Below are positions 1 through 10,188 of a stretch of 64,000 bases of DNA, in pieces (the stretch's first letter is position 1; the number at the start of each line of letters is the position of its first letter). Position numbers and translations under genes: made by a program. This DNA comes from Myxococcales bacterium. Its GTDB lineage: Bacteria; Myxococcota_A; Polyangia; Haliangiales; Haliangiaceae. The DNA is taken from positions 124,001 to 188,000 of the forward strand of contig JADJGV010000014.1 in NCBI GenBank assembly GCA_016707895.1. The letters are read 5' to 3'. Below the pieces are notes generated by a model. The model ran no database searches. It saw only the letters and a list, made by a program, of their open reading frames with translations, and was not told the DNA's origin.

Positions 1-1
1 C

Positions 2-766
2 ATCCGGGCCCGGGTCACCGGCGCGTCGCCCGACGACGTGGTCCAGAACGCGTCGCGGCTGTTGTCGGAGCTGACCCAGCACGCGGTGATCATCGCCGCG
101 CCCGACCCGCAGGTGGCGCGGATGAGCCACATCGAGTTCGTGCCGATCCGCGCCGGCAAGCTGCTGGCGGTGCTGGTGGGCACCGACGGCCGGGTCGAGA
201 ACCGGGTGGTCACCGCCGCCGAGCCGATCGACGTGGCCCGGCTCGATCGCATCCACAACTACCTGTCGACGCTGCTGGCCGGGCTGACCCTCGACGAGGC
301 CCGGGCCCGGGTCGAGCGCGAGCTGGCCGACGCCAAGCACGCCTACGACGACGAGGTCGCCGCCGCGCTGCGCCTGGGCCGCACGCTGTTCGCCATCGAG
401 CCGCCCCGGCCGGCCGACCTGGTGGTGTCGGGCCAGGCCAACCTGGTCGATCCGAAGAGCGCCGACCCCGACCACCTCGATCGGATGCGCCACCTGCTGC
501 GCGCCCTCGAGGACAAGGAGGTGCTGCTGTCGCTGCTCGACCGCACCCGCACCGCCGAGGGCATCCAGGTGTTCCTGGGCGCCGAGACCGCCCACGCCGC
601 GCTGGTCGACTCGTCGGTGGTGGCGGTGTCGTACGGGCCCGAGGAGCAGCCGCTGGGTGCGATCGCGGTCATCGGCCCGATGCGGATGAACTACGGCAAG
701 GTGATGAGCGTGGTCGACTTCACCGCCGACGTGCTCAGCCGGATCCTGATCGACAGCGAGAGCTGA
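2..766 (+). CDS. hrcA: Heat-inducible transcription repressor HrcA, C-terminal part (5' end outside window)
   Basis: The open frame enters from the left edge and continues for 254 codons, so the N-terminal winged-helix DNA-binding region lies upstream of the window. What remains is the GAF-like and dimerisation part of HrcA: the segment beginning SPDDVVQNASRLLSELT, the long middle helices, and the conserved end with a GAIAVIGPMRMNYGKV-type motif, as in HrcA proteins. HrcA represses class I heat-shock genes by binding CIRCE operators and needs GroEL for activity (family knowledge). Its position directly before grpE, dnaK and dnaJ is the classical hrcA-led operon order. No CIRCE element is visible because the promoter region is not included. 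Confidence 0.93.
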   Translation: MRARVTGASPDDVVQNASRLLSELTQHAVIIAAPDPQVARMSHIEFVPIRAGKLLAVLVGTDGRVENRVVTAAEPIDVARLDRIHNYLSTLLAGLTLDEARARVERELADAKHAYDDEVAAALRLGRTLFAIEPPRPADLVVSGQANLVDPKSADPDHLDRMRHLLRALEDKEVLLSLLDRTRTAEGIQVFLGAETAHAALVDSSVVAVSYGPEEQPLGAIAVIGPMRMNYGKVMSVVDFTADVLSRILIDSES

Positions 767-850
767 CCTCGGCGGCGGCGCGGGTGAGGGCGCCTCGCGC
801 GACCCGGAAAAAGCCGCGTCGGCGGCCGGACCGGGCCCCGGCCCTGGCGG

Positions 851-856
851 TAGGAT
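851..856 (+). promoter_or_regulatory. Candidate -10 hexamer (TAGGAT) upstream of grpE
   Basis: TAGGAT lies in the 115-nt gap between hrcA and grpE. It matches the TANNNT hexamer seen before many other genes here. Transcription from it would start near 863 and give a leader of about 19 nt before the ATG at 882. It overlaps the alternative ATG at 855, which argues for the downstream start. No convincing -35 box is seen. Confidence 0.4.
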
Positions 857-881
857 GAAACCTGGTTATGGTGACCCGGCC

Positions 882-1472
882 ATGAACGAAGACGTCCCCG
901 CCACCGACAACGACATGCCTGACCCCGGCCTGGTGGTCGAGGTCGACGCGCCGCCGCCGGCCAGCACCGATCCGGCCGCCGCGCTGGCGAGCGAGCTGGC
1001 CGACGCCAAGGCCAAGGCCAAGGAGAACTGGGACAAGTTCTTGCGCGCCACCGCCGACCTCGAGAACTACCGGCGCCGCGCCAAGCGCGACCTCGACGAC
1101 GCCAAGGCCGAGTCGCGGACCCGGGTGCTCAAGGAGATGCTGCCGGTGGTCGACAACCTCGAGCGCGCGCTGGCCCACACCGAGGGCGCCGACACCGCGT
1201 CGATCCTCGAGGGCGTGCGGCTCGTGCTGCGGCAGTTCACCCACGCGCTCGAGAAGTGCGAGGTCAGCGCGATCGAGGCCGAGGGCAAGCCGTTCGATCC
1301 CAACCAGCACGAGGCGATCGGGCAGAAGGAGAGCGACGCGCCGGCCGGCTCGGTGGTCGAGGTGCTGCAGAAGGGCTACAAGCTGGCCGACCGCCTGCTG
1401 CGGCCGGCGCTGGTGGTGGTCGCGCGGGCCAAGCCCGAGGCGGCGCCGGCGGCCACGACCGAAGGCGCGTGA
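882..1472 (+). CDS. grpE: Nucleotide exchange factor GrpE
   Basis: The product is about 196 residues. A low-complexity acidic N-terminus is followed by a long charged helix, containing ENWDKFLRATADLENYRRR, and a C-terminal beta domain with the GrpE signature region around FDPNQHEAIG and VVEVLQKGYKLADRLLRPA. GrpE releases ADP from DnaK and acts as a heat sensor in the cytoplasm. I chose the ATG at 882 because GGTGA sits about 7 nt upstream and a -10-like hexamer overlaps the other candidate start at 855, which would add nine residues. The gene follows hrcA and precedes dnaK by 7 nt, so it is co-transcribed with dnaK. Confidence 0.93.
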   Translation: MNEDVPATDNDMPDPGLVVEVDAPPPASTDPAAALASELADAKAKAKENWDKFLRATADLENYRRRAKRDLDDAKAESRTRVLKEMLPVVDNLERALAHTEGADTASILEGVRLVLRQFTHALEKCEVSAIEAEGKPFDPNQHEAIGQKESDAPAGSVVEVLQKGYKLADRLLRPALVVVARAKPEAAPAATTEGA

Positions 1473-1479
1473 TCGCGGG

Positions 1480-3314
<1,835 letters not shown>

Positions 3315-3318
<4 letters not shown>

Positions 3319-4217
3319 AGAAGCGACGGGACTACTACGACGTCCTCGGCGTCGGCAAGCAGGCTGACGAGGCCGAGATCAAGCGCGCCTACCGCGACCT
3401 CGCGCGGCGCTTCCACCCCGACCTCAACCCCGCCGGCGCCGAGCAGTTCAAGGACATCAACGAGGCCTACGCGGTGCTGTCGGACGCCCGCGAGCGCGCC
3501 CGCTACGATCGCTTCGGGCACGACGGCGATGGCGGCGGCGGCTTCGGCTCGGTGGTCGACGCGGTCGAGGACGTCATCACCAACCTGCGCAAGCGCCGCG
3601 GCAAGCAGCGCGGCCGCGACCTGCGCTACACGCTCGAGATCGGCTTCGAGGAGGCGGTGTTCGGCTGCACCAAGACCATCGCGGTGCCGACCGATCCCGG
3701 CAACGCGGCGTCGCCGACCCGCGAGTTCTCGGTCGCGATCCCTGCCGGTACCAAGGAGGGCGGCGTCAGGGTGATGGCCGGCGACGGCGAGCCGGGCAAG
3801 GGCGGCGGCCCGCCCGGCGACCTGCACGTGATCGTGCGGGTCAAGGCCCACGGCGTGTTCCGCCGCGACGGCTCGGACATCCACTCCGAGGTCGCGATCA
3901 CGATGCCGCAGGCCGCGCTGGGCGCGGTGATCGAGGTGGCCACCGTCGACGGCGCGGTCAAGATGCGGGTGCCCGAGGGCACGCCGACCGGCACGGTGTT
4001 CCGGCTGCGCGGGCGCGGCGTGCCGCGGGCCGCCAGCAAGAACGCGCCGCGCGGCGATCACCTGGCCAAGGTGGTGCTGACGACGCCGACGCAGCTGACC
4101 GCGCGCCAGCGCGAGCTGTTCGAGGAACTGGCCCGCACCTTCGGCAGCGAGATCGCGACCCGGCCCAGCGAGAAGAAGGGCCTGCTCGATCGCATGCGCG
4201 ATCTCCTGGATGGCTGA
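3315..4217 (+). CDS. DnaJ/CbpA-type J-domain co-chaperone lacking the zinc-finger domain
   Basis: The start is a GTG whose last bases form the dnaK stop (GTGA overlap), with GAGGGG just upstream. The product is 300 residues. A J-domain occupies about residues 6-70, with the catalytic HPD tripeptide in RRFHPDLNP. A short glycine-rich stretch follows (about 73-80), then two beta-sandwich substrate-binding domains, with GDLHVIVRVKAHGVFRRDG and VPEGTPTGTVFRLRGRGVP typical of DnaJ C-terminal regions. The four CxxCxGxG zinc-binding repeats between the G-rich and C-terminal parts of canonical DnaJ are absent, so this is a class B (CbpA-like) J-protein. It should stimulate the ATPase of the adjacent DnaK. 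Confidence 0.92.
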
Positions 4218-5548
4218 TGCGCGCGGCGGTGATCGCCGCGGTGCTGGCCACGGGCTGCGGGTCGCCGCCGGCTGCGATCGATCCCGGCCTGGGCACGCGC
4301 CACGTCACCGCCGAGGCCGCGATCGACGCCGGCGTCGACGCCGCACCCGGGCGCGACGCGCCGCCCGCGCCGACGATCGCGCGCGATACGATCGCGGTGC
4401 TGGTGCCGCGCTCGGGGCCGTACGCGGCGATCGGCGCCGAGCTGCTGGCGGCGATCGAGCTGGCGCCCGCCGACGGCGCGCGCCGGCTGGTGATCGACAC
4501 CGCGGGCGATCCTGCGCGCGCGGCGGCCGCGGTCGACGAGGCGGTGGCCGCCGGCGCGGTGGCGATCCTCGGGCCGGTCGGCGCGCTCGAGTCGGCGGCG
4601 GCGATCGCGCGCGCCCAGACCGCGCGGATCCCGATCGCGGTGCTGGCGCCGGTCGACGGCGCGCCGGGCCAGGCGTCAGGCCCGCCGACGGTGTTCCACC
4701 TGGTCGACTCGCCCGAGGCCGAGGCCCGGGCCGCGGCGCGGTTCGCGCTCGCGCTCGGCGTCGGCACCGTCGGCGTGCTGGCGCCGGCCGACGACGTCGG
4801 GCTGGCCGCCGCCGAGGCGTTCGCGACCACCGCGGCCGCGCTCGGGCTGACCGTCGCCGCGCGCGGCAGCTACGCCGTCGACAAGCGCACGCTCGAGGCC
4901 GACGTCAAGGCGTTCCTCGGCCTCGACCCCGCCACCAACCACCGCCTCGCCGCGCACCTGCGGCGCAACGGCCGGCGCGGCTGGCAGACCTTCTCGCCCG
5001 ACGTGCCGTTCGCGCTGTTGTACCTGCCCGATCGCTACGATCGCGCGGCGCTGGTCGCGAGCTTCCTGCCGTACCTCGGCGTCGAGGTGCACAGCGAAGA
5101 CTTCCCCGACCTCGAGGCGCTGGCGCGCAAGCACGGCGGCCGGCTGCCGCAGGTGGTGCAGCTGCTCGGCAACGCCGCGTGGAACCACGCCAGCCTGATC
5201 ACCCGCGGCGGCCCGGCGATCGAGGGCGCGCTGTTGCTCGAGCCGTGCCCGCTGGCGCTCGGCGACGCCGCCGCCACCGAGTTCGTGGACGCCTACCGCG
5301 CGCGCACCCGCCGCGATCCATCGCCGGCCGCCGCCGCCGCCCACGACGCCTGGCGGCTGGTCGCGCAGGCCCGCGGCCGCGCCGCGACCGCCGCCGATCC
5401 CCGCGCCGGGTTCGCCCGGGCCCTGGCCAGCGCCAGCCTCGACGACGGCGCCTGCGCGCCGGCCACGATCGACGCCGCCGGCCGGGTGGTGCGCACGCCG
5501 GCCGTGCTCAAGGTCGACGTCGGGGCGCTGGTGGTCGAGCCGTATTGA
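4217..5548 (+). CDS. Lipoprotein with periplasmic-binding-protein fold (amino-acid-binding / LpoA-like type)
   Basis: The start ATG shares its A with the dnaJ stop (TGATG), so the gene is translationally coupled to the chaperone operon. The 443-residue product starts with a short lipoprotein signal (AAVLATGCGS, lipidated Cys near residue 14). A Pro/Ala linker leads into IAVLVPRSGPYAAIGAELLAAIELA, the characteristic beginning of type-I periplasmic-binding domains (Leu/Ile/Val-binding family and the LpoA penicillin-binding-protein activator family). A second Rossmann half follows, with VAILGPVGALESAAA. No ABC permease genes are adjacent, so a transport role is not supported. A regulatory or cell-wall role like LpoA is possible but unproven. 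Confidence 0.75.
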   Translation: MRAAVIAAVLATGCGSPPAAIDPGLGTRHVTAEAAIDAGVDAAPGRDAPPAPTIARDTIAVLVPRSGPYAAIGAELLAAIELAPADGARRLVIDTAGDPARAAAAVDEAVAAGAVAILGPVGALESAAAIARAQTARIPIAVLAPVDGAPGQASGPPTVFHLVDSPEAEARAAARFALALGVGTVGVLAPADDVGLAAAEAFATTAAALGLTVAARGSYAVDKRTLEADVKAFLGLDPATNHRLAAHLRRNGRRGWQTFSPDVPFALLYLPDRYDRAALVASFLPYLGVEVHSEDFPDLEALARKHGGRLPQVVQLLGNAAWNHASLITRGGPAIEGALLLEPCPLALGDAAATEFVDAYRARTRRDPSPAAAAAHDAWRLVAQARGRAATAADPRAGFARALASASLDDGACAPATIDAAGRVVRTPAVLKVDVGALVVEPY

Positions 5549-5597
5549 GGTGTGCCATCGCGTCGCAGCCGCGCGCGGTAATCGAGTTGAAATCGAG

Positions 5598-5630
5598 GTT
5601 GCCCACGGCGCCGACGTATTCCGTGGCAAC
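5598..5630. repeat. Inverted repeat just upstream of the cell-wall hydrolase gene
   Basis: GTTGCCCACGG at 5598-5608 is repeated in inverted form as CCGTGGCAAC at 5621-5630, with one extra C in the left arm. TATTCC at 5617-5622 lies at the edge of the right arm, and the ATG is at 5633. The position is consistent with an operator over the promoter or a short mRNA hairpin masking the start. This is inference from position only. Confidence 0.35.
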
Positions 5631-5632
5631 AC

Positions 5633-7969
5633 ATGGCAAACGCATTTGTGGACCCGACGTCGGTGTTCGATCAGACCGGGGCGACCAGCGCGTTCGGGAT
5701 CACCGATCCACCCGGGATCGCGCCCGGCAAGCAGACGCTCGTCGACCGGCGCTACGCGATGTCGTCGGCGATCGCGCAGCACTTCGCGCGCCACGGCGGC
5801 GCGCCCGCGGGCGACGCGTCCGCCGACGGCGAGGACGCCGCGGACGGCGGCGACGGCGGCGCGATCGACGAGGCGGCCCACCCGCCGGCGCCTGTGGCCG
5901 CCGCGCCCGCGGTCGACGCCGCCGACGATCCGTTCGCGGTGCACGTCCCGGCGTCGGGGACGCCAGGCGCGGCCGGCGCGCCCCGCACGACCGCGCCTGC
6001 GACGACCACCGACGACGGCGCCGACCAGGACGGCAACCCCAGCGCGCCGATCGCCGCGCTGCCGGAGCTGACGGCGGACGCCGCGGCGCCCGCCGAGCGC
6101 GCGGCCCCGGCCCCCGTCACCGCGCCTGCGCCCGCGCCCGCGCCCGCGCCTGCGCCGGCGGCTCCGACGTCAGCGGGGGCGACCCCTCAGCCAGCGAGCG
6201 CATCCCCGCGGACCGCGCCGCCTGCGGCCATCGGCGCACCCCGGGTCGGGCGCGGCGCCCCCAACGATCCGGCGGACGTGCGCGCCGTCCAGCAAGCGCT
6301 GGCCGGGCGCGGCGTCGCTGTCGAGGTCGACGGTCGCCTCGGGCCGGCGACGACCACCGCGATCACCGCGTACCAGGCCGGGCAGGGTGGCGCCGTCGAT
6401 GGCGTGGTCCGCGCCGGCGATCCGCTGCTGGCCCAGGCCGCGCCGACCGCCGCGCGGCCCGCGCGATCCGAGGCCGCGGCGCCTGGCGCGGCGCCCGCCG
6501 CCGACCAGCTCGACCTCGATCAGTTCCTCGACGAGGCGGCCGGCTCCGACGCCGGCGCCGCGCGGATCATCGGCCACGCCGAGGGCAACCGGAACGTCGA
6601 CGGTACGTTCCGTCGAAGCGCCCGCGGGCACACCGATCCCGGCAACCGCGCCCACAACGTCGGCTCGTTCTCGTATCAGACCCGCCGCCCGGTCTCGATC
6701 GCCCAGGCCGATCGCGCGCAGCTGACGAAGTTGCGCGCGCGCCTGCCGGCCTACGTCGCCGCGTGCGAGGCCGCCGGCCTCGATCCCACCGACGCGGTCC
6801 TCGCGACCAACTACTTCGACCTGTTCAACCAGTCCGAGAGCGCCGCGGGGCGGTTCCTGGCGCAGCTGCCGCGGCTGGCCGGCGAGGGCGTCTCGGCCGC
6901 GTCGGTGCTCGACCTGCGGGTGCATTCGTACGTCGACATCACCACCGGCGAGCGGTTCCGCAACAGCAACGGGCGCCCGGTCGCCGGCGGGCTGGCCAAG
7001 ATCGCGCGCGATCGCCTGCACCACGCGCCGACCGAGGCCGAGGTCCAGGCCGTGATCCGCCAGGATCAGGCGCGCCGCGCCGGCGCCCTGGCCGCCGCGA
7101 CCGCCGCCTCGGGCGCGAGCCACGCGGCAGCGCCCGCGTCCGCGCCGACGTCGCCGTCAGCGGCATCGTCGGCGGCATCGTCGACGGCCCCCGCGGCGCC
7201 CGCGCCCGCCGCCACGTCGGCGCCCGCGTCCAGCGCAGCGTCCCCGGCCCCCGCGGCACCGGCGCAGTCCTCCGAGGGCTCCGACGGCGAGGTCCCGATC
7301 GCCTACGCCGGCCGGGAGATCTACGCGCCGGGCGGCGCGCTCGCGACCGAGCACCTCACCCAGCGCAAGCTCACCGACGGCCAGTTCGACTTCAAGCAGC
7401 GCGTCTACGAGGCGGCGGTCGCGCGCAAGCTGCACAAGCCGATCTACGGCGGGGTGGCCGAGGAGGATCTGGTGCAGGTCGAGGGCAAGCCGATCCGCAA
7501 GGACGTGGTCGCGCCGCTCGGCGCGCTGCTCGGCGCGCTGCGGGCCGCGCTGGCCGCGGGTACGCCGGTCGACGGCCGCGCGCCAAAGCCTGGCTCGGCG
7601 ATCAAGATCGTGTCGGGCTACCGCTCGCCCAGCTACGACCTCGGGCTGTGGGATCAGTACTTCCAGAACTACCTCGCCCAGACCGAGGCCGCGCGCCGCA
7701 AGACCGGCGATCCCTACGGCGCGGCGGCCGTGCGGCTGATGGTCGGCTACATCGGCAAACGCAAGGCCGTCCCGGGGCACTCGAACCACACCAGCGGCGT
7801 GGCCGTGGACCTGCAGGCCATCGACGGCGGCCGGGGCGTGCCCAACTCGTTCGGCAACCAGCGCGCGTGGAAGCGGTCGTGGCACTACGCGTGGCTCAAG
7901 GCCAACGCCGCGTCGTTCGGCTTCCGCAACTACCCCGCCGAGGCGTGGCACTGGGAGCTCGATCGCTGA
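5633..7969 (+). CDS. Multidomain peptidoglycan-active protein: PG-binding, lysozyme-like and M15 D-Ala-D-Ala carboxypeptidase-like domains
   Basis: This 778-residue protein has no signal peptide. An N-terminal segment with PPGIAPGKQTLVDRR is followed by a long Ala/Pro/Asp-rich linker. A peptidoglycan-binding type 1 repeat lies at about 220-260 (DVRAVQQALAGRGVAVEVDG). A helical domain at about 305-490 contains HAEGNRN and GHTDPGNRAHNVGSFSYQ; it resembles uncharacterised lysozyme-like domains, with the Glu of HAEGN as a candidate catalytic residue. The C-terminal domain (about 560-778) has the VanY/M15 pattern: SGYRSPSYD, then HSNHTSGVAVDLQ supplying zinc-ligand His and Asp, then EAWHWEL. The APGKQTLVD motif resembles N-termini I recall from effector-like proteins linked to contractile injection systems, so a secreted or injected wall-degrading toxin is possible. 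No such system is encoded in the window. Confidence 0.75.
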   Translation: MANAFVDPTSVFDQTGATSAFGITDPPGIAPGKQTLVDRRYAMSSAIAQHFARHGGAPAGDASADGEDAADGGDGGAIDEAAHPPAPVAAAPAVDAADDPFAVHVPASGTPGAAGAPRTTAPATTTDDGADQDGNPSAPIAALPELTADAAAPAERAAPAPVTAPAPAPAPAPAPAAPTSAGATPQPASASPRTAPPAAIGAPRVGRGAPNDPADVRAVQQALAGRGVAVEVDGRLGPATTTAITAYQAGQGGAVDGVVRAGDPLLAQAAPTAARPARSEAAAPGAAPAADQLDLDQFLDEAAGSDAGAARIIGHAEGNRNVDGTFRRSARGHTDPGNRAHNVGSFSYQTRRPVSIAQADRAQLTKLRARLPAYVAACEAAGLDPTDAVLATNYFDLFNQSESAAGRFLAQLPRLAGEGVSAASVLDLRVHSYVDITTGERFRNSNGRPVAGGLAKIARDRLHHAPTEAEVQAVIRQDQARRAGALAAATAASGASHAAAPASAPTSPSAASSAASSTAPAAPAPAATSAPASSAASPAPAAPAQSSEGSDGEVPIAYAGREIYAPGGALATEHLTQRKLTDGQFDFKQRVYEAAVARKLHKPIYGGVAEEDLVQVEGKPIRKDVVAPLGALLGALRAALAAGTPVDGRAPKPGSAIKIVSGYRSPSYDLGLWDQYFQNYLAQTEAARRKTGDPYGAAAVRLMVGYIGKRKAVPGHSNHTSGVAVDLQAIDGGRGVPNSFGNQRAWKRSWHYAWLKANAASFGFRNYPAEAWHWELDR

Positions 7970-8037
7970 CGCGTCGCGATCGCCGCTCGATGAGTGGGCC
8001 GCTTCGGCCGAGCGTCGCGGCGGCGAGGGCGGGTGGT

Positions 8038-8117
8038 GTCCGGCGTCGGACAGCCGCGGCTGTCCGGGGATGGCCGGAACTCCGGACGAATCCGGCCATT
8101 TTGTCCGAGATTCGGAC
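8038..8117. repeat. Cluster of four GTCCG/CGGAC-type inverted repeats
   Basis: The 206-nt gap before the HNH gene holds four palindromes in a row: GTCCG/CGGAC around 8038-8051; a perfect 20-bp palindrome at 8047-8066; ATGGCCGGA (8070-8078) with TCCGGCCAT (8091-8099); and GTCCGA (8103-8108) with TCGGAC (8112-8117). The short stretch ATTTTG at about 8098-8103 is AT-rich for this genome. Possible roles are an operator array, an mRNA leader structure, or the end of a mobile element. Confidence 0.5.
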
Positions 8118-8175
8118 ACGCGGCGCGGGCTGTCGCGGGGTTACGGCTGGCGCGCGGCTTGCTGAGGGGCTGGGC

Positions 8176-9546
8176 ATGGTGGACAGGGCAGCGGGCGGAC
8201 AGCAGGTGAGCGAGGTGGCGGCGGCGGCGGGGGTCGCGGCGGCGGGAGCGGACGACTGGCGCGTGGTCGACCGGACGCTGCGCGGGCTGGCGCGGCGGCG
8301 GGCGGCGCTCGATGTCGAGGAGGCCGCGTGGCTGCGGCGCGCGCGGGCGCTCGGCGTCCATCGCGAGTTCGGCTTCGCGACGTTCTTCGAGTACGTCGAG
8401 CGCGTGCTGGGCTACGCGCCGGGGCCGGCGCGGGAGCGGCTGCGGGTCGCCGACGCGCTCGAGGGGCTGCCGAAGCTGCGGGCGGCGATGAGCGCCGGCG
8501 ACGTCGCGTACAGCGCGGCGCGCGAGCTGACCCGGGTCGCGACCGTCGACACCGAGGCGGCGTGGCTGACGGCGGCGGCCAAGCACACCGTCCGGGAGAT
8601 CGAGGACATGGTGAGCGGGCGGCGGCGGGGTGATTCACCCGACGACCCGCCGGACCCCGCCGCGCGGCTGCACGAGCTCCGGCTGCTGCTGCCGGCGGCG
8701 GTGCTGGGCAAGTTCACCGCGGCGCGGCGCGCGCTGGAGGCGGCGTGCGGGCATCCGCTGACCGACGGCGACCTGCTCGCGACCTTGTGCGATGGCCAGC
8801 TGGCGGGCGCCGGCTCCCACGTGGAAGGTGCCGCGTCGGCGTCCAAGCCCATGTATCAGATCGCGGTCACGCGGTGCCCCGACTGCATGCGCGCGTGGCA
8901 GGACGTCGCCGGACACACGATCGAGATCAGCGAGACGGAGCTGGCGCAGGCGTCGTGCGACGCCGAGCTGCTCGGGCGGGTCGACGGCGACAAGCCGGCG
9001 CGGGTGACCAAGACGATCCCGCCACGGACCCGGCGCGCGGTGCTGCGGCGGGATCGCGGGCGCTGCGTCGTGCCGGGGTGCCGCAACGCGCGGTACGTCG
9101 ACGTCCACCACATCGTCCCGCGGGTGGAGGGCGGCAAACACACGCCGACCAAGCTGGCGGTGATGTGCTCGGCGCACCACAAGGCCGCGCACGATGGCCG
9201 GCTGCGGATCGAGGGGACCGCGCCCGACAAGCTGCGAGTCACGCACGCCGACGGGCGCCCGTACGGGGCGCCGCCGTCCCACGTGAGAGATGTGGAAGCA
9301 GGGGCGTCGCCACCCGCGGGCGGCAAGGTCGCGGATGCTCCGGCTCAGGCGGGCGCCGAGGTCGAGGCGTCGCCGTCCGCACGCAGGAGCCGCCGAGGCA
9401 AGGCCGCAACGGCCAGGGGGCCGCGGAGATCCGCGAAGGCGGGTGGCCGCAAAGCTAGCGGCTACCCGCGCCCGGTGAAGACCACGATGCGCAAGGACAC
9501 GCGCAAACGGCCAGCCAAGCCCTCCTCGAGAAGGCACGCCGCGTGA
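8176..9546 (+). CDS. DUF222-like protein with C-terminal HNH endonuclease domain
   Basis: The start ATG has GAGGGG about 6 nt upstream; the open frame extends further upstream but is non-coding in character. The 456-residue product has an N-terminal all-helical region (about 20-150; WRVVDRTLRGLARRRAALD, REFGFATFFEYVERVLGY) as in the DUF222/DUF4015-type proteins that carry HNH domains. An HNH/McrA nuclease module lies at about 275-345: CVVPGCRNARYVDVHHIVP followed by LAVMCSAHHKAAHDGRL, with the metal-binding His pairs and zinc-type Cys residues in place. The tail is basic and lysine/arginine-rich, fitting DNA binding. Such genes are widespread, often multicopy, and of unknown biological role. 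The preceding palindrome cluster supports a possibly mobile or self-regulated unit. Confidence 0.8.
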   Translation: MVDRAAGGQQVSEVAAAAGVAAAGADDWRVVDRTLRGLARRRAALDVEEAAWLRRARALGVHREFGFATFFEYVERVLGYAPGPARERLRVADALEGLPKLRAAMSAGDVAYSAARELTRVATVDTEAAWLTAAAKHTVREIEDMVSGRRRGDSPDDPPDPAARLHELRLLLPAAVLGKFTAARRALEAACGHPLTDGDLLATLCDGQLAGAGSHVEGAASASKPMYQIAVTRCPDCMRAWQDVAGHTIEISETELAQASCDAELLGRVDGDKPARVTKTIPPRTRRAVLRRDRGRCVVPGCRNARYVDVHHIVPRVEGGKHTPTKLAVMCSAHHKAAHDGRLRIEGTAPDKLRVTHADGRPYGAPPSHVRDVEAGASPPAGGKVADAPAQAGAEVEASPSARRSRRGKAATARGPRRSAKAGGRKASGYPRPVKTTMRKDTRKRPAKPSSRRHAA

Positions 9547-9557
9547 CCGGCATTGGC

Positions 9558-10079
9558 TCAGCCCTGCGCGTCGGCGGGCGCCGCGATCGCGTCGTCGCGC
9601 AGGACCGCGTCGACGAAGGCCCGCAGCTCGTACATCTGGTCCGAGCCCATGCCCTGGCCGACGTAGGCGGCGCCGTAGCTGAAGCCGCCGCCGAACATCA
9701 TCGCCGCGAACAGGCCCAGCCACGGCACCGCGTCCTGACCGAGGCTCCACTTCGAGAACGCGAAGATCCCCGCGCCCAGGGCCAGCACGCCGAAGATGAG
9801 CTGGATGATCACGAACGTCGTCCAGATCGCCTGATGCGGGCCGAACTGCCCCTGGACGTGGCACCCGCCCTCGGGCGCGTCGGTGAACTGCACCTCGAGG
9901 TGCGGCGACCAGAAGTGCGCGAGCGCCGGCGCGACGGTCAGGAACGCCGTGCGCCGGTAGACGCGGCCGGCCACCTGCGCGGACTCGGCGGCCATGCGCT
10001 GGCGAACGCGCTCGAGCAGCACCTCCGGTCGCTCGGTGTGGTGGAGCTGAAAGCGCGGGCGGGCGCGCGGGCGGGACAC
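9558..10079 (-). CDS. Conserved membrane protein of unknown function
   Basis: The 173-residue product has a basic N-terminus and about 100 soluble residues, including a short Cys/His stretch in GGCHVQGQFGPHQ. Two hydrophobic helices follow, around 95-115 (FVIIQLIFGVLALGAGIFAF) and 122-145 (PWLGLFAAMMFGGGFSYGAAY), and then a charged C-terminus. The start is a GTG 6 nt downstream of a TACAAT hexamer and has no Shine-Dalgarno. The gene converges on the HNH gene with only 11 nt between stop codons. I do not recognise the family. Confidence 0.75.
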   Translation of the reverse strand: MSRPRARPRFQLHHTERPEVLLERVRQRMAAESAQVAGRVYRRTAFLTVAPALAHFWSPHLEVQFTDAPEGGCHVQGQFGPHQAIWTTFVIIQLIFGVLALGAGIFAFSKWSLGQDAVPWLGLFAAMMFGGGFSYGAAYVGQGMGSDQMYELRAFVDAVLRDDAIAAPADAQG

Positions 10080-10085
10080 GCCACG

Positions 10086-10091
10086 ATTGTA
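10086..10091 (-). promoter_or_regulatory. -10 hexamer TACAAT, leaderless start
   Basis: TACAAT on the minus strand ends 6 nt before the GTG start at 10079. This matches the leaderless promoter pattern found throughout the window. Confidence 0.55.
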
Positions 10092-10128
10092 ACCCTGGGG
10101 GGCGCGCTGGAGTTGGTCGGTCGGCGCC

Positions 10129-10157
10129 TTGCCCTCGCCGCGGGTTGCACCTACGGT
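10129..10157 (+). promoter_or_regulatory. Sigma-70-type promoter, TTGCCC-17 nt-TACGGT
   Basis: TTGCCC (10129-10134) and TACGGT (10152-10157) are separated by exactly 17 nt. The M16 protease start codon is at 10189, with AAGGAG about 7 nt upstream. This unit therefore has a conventional leader of about 25 nt, unlike most first genes here. Confidence 0.55.
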
Positions 10158-10188
10158 CGCGGCCTTGGTCGGTCGTCAAGGAGCTCGC

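Noticed and set aside
1..882. A CIRCE operator for HrcA
   Set aside because: No TTAGCACTC-type inverted repeat is visible; the hrcA promoter is outside the window.
8176..9546. A group I/II intron or inteins with a homing endonuclease
   Set aside because: The HNH gene is free-standing with its own SD; neighbouring genes are intact and no intron core motifs are seen.
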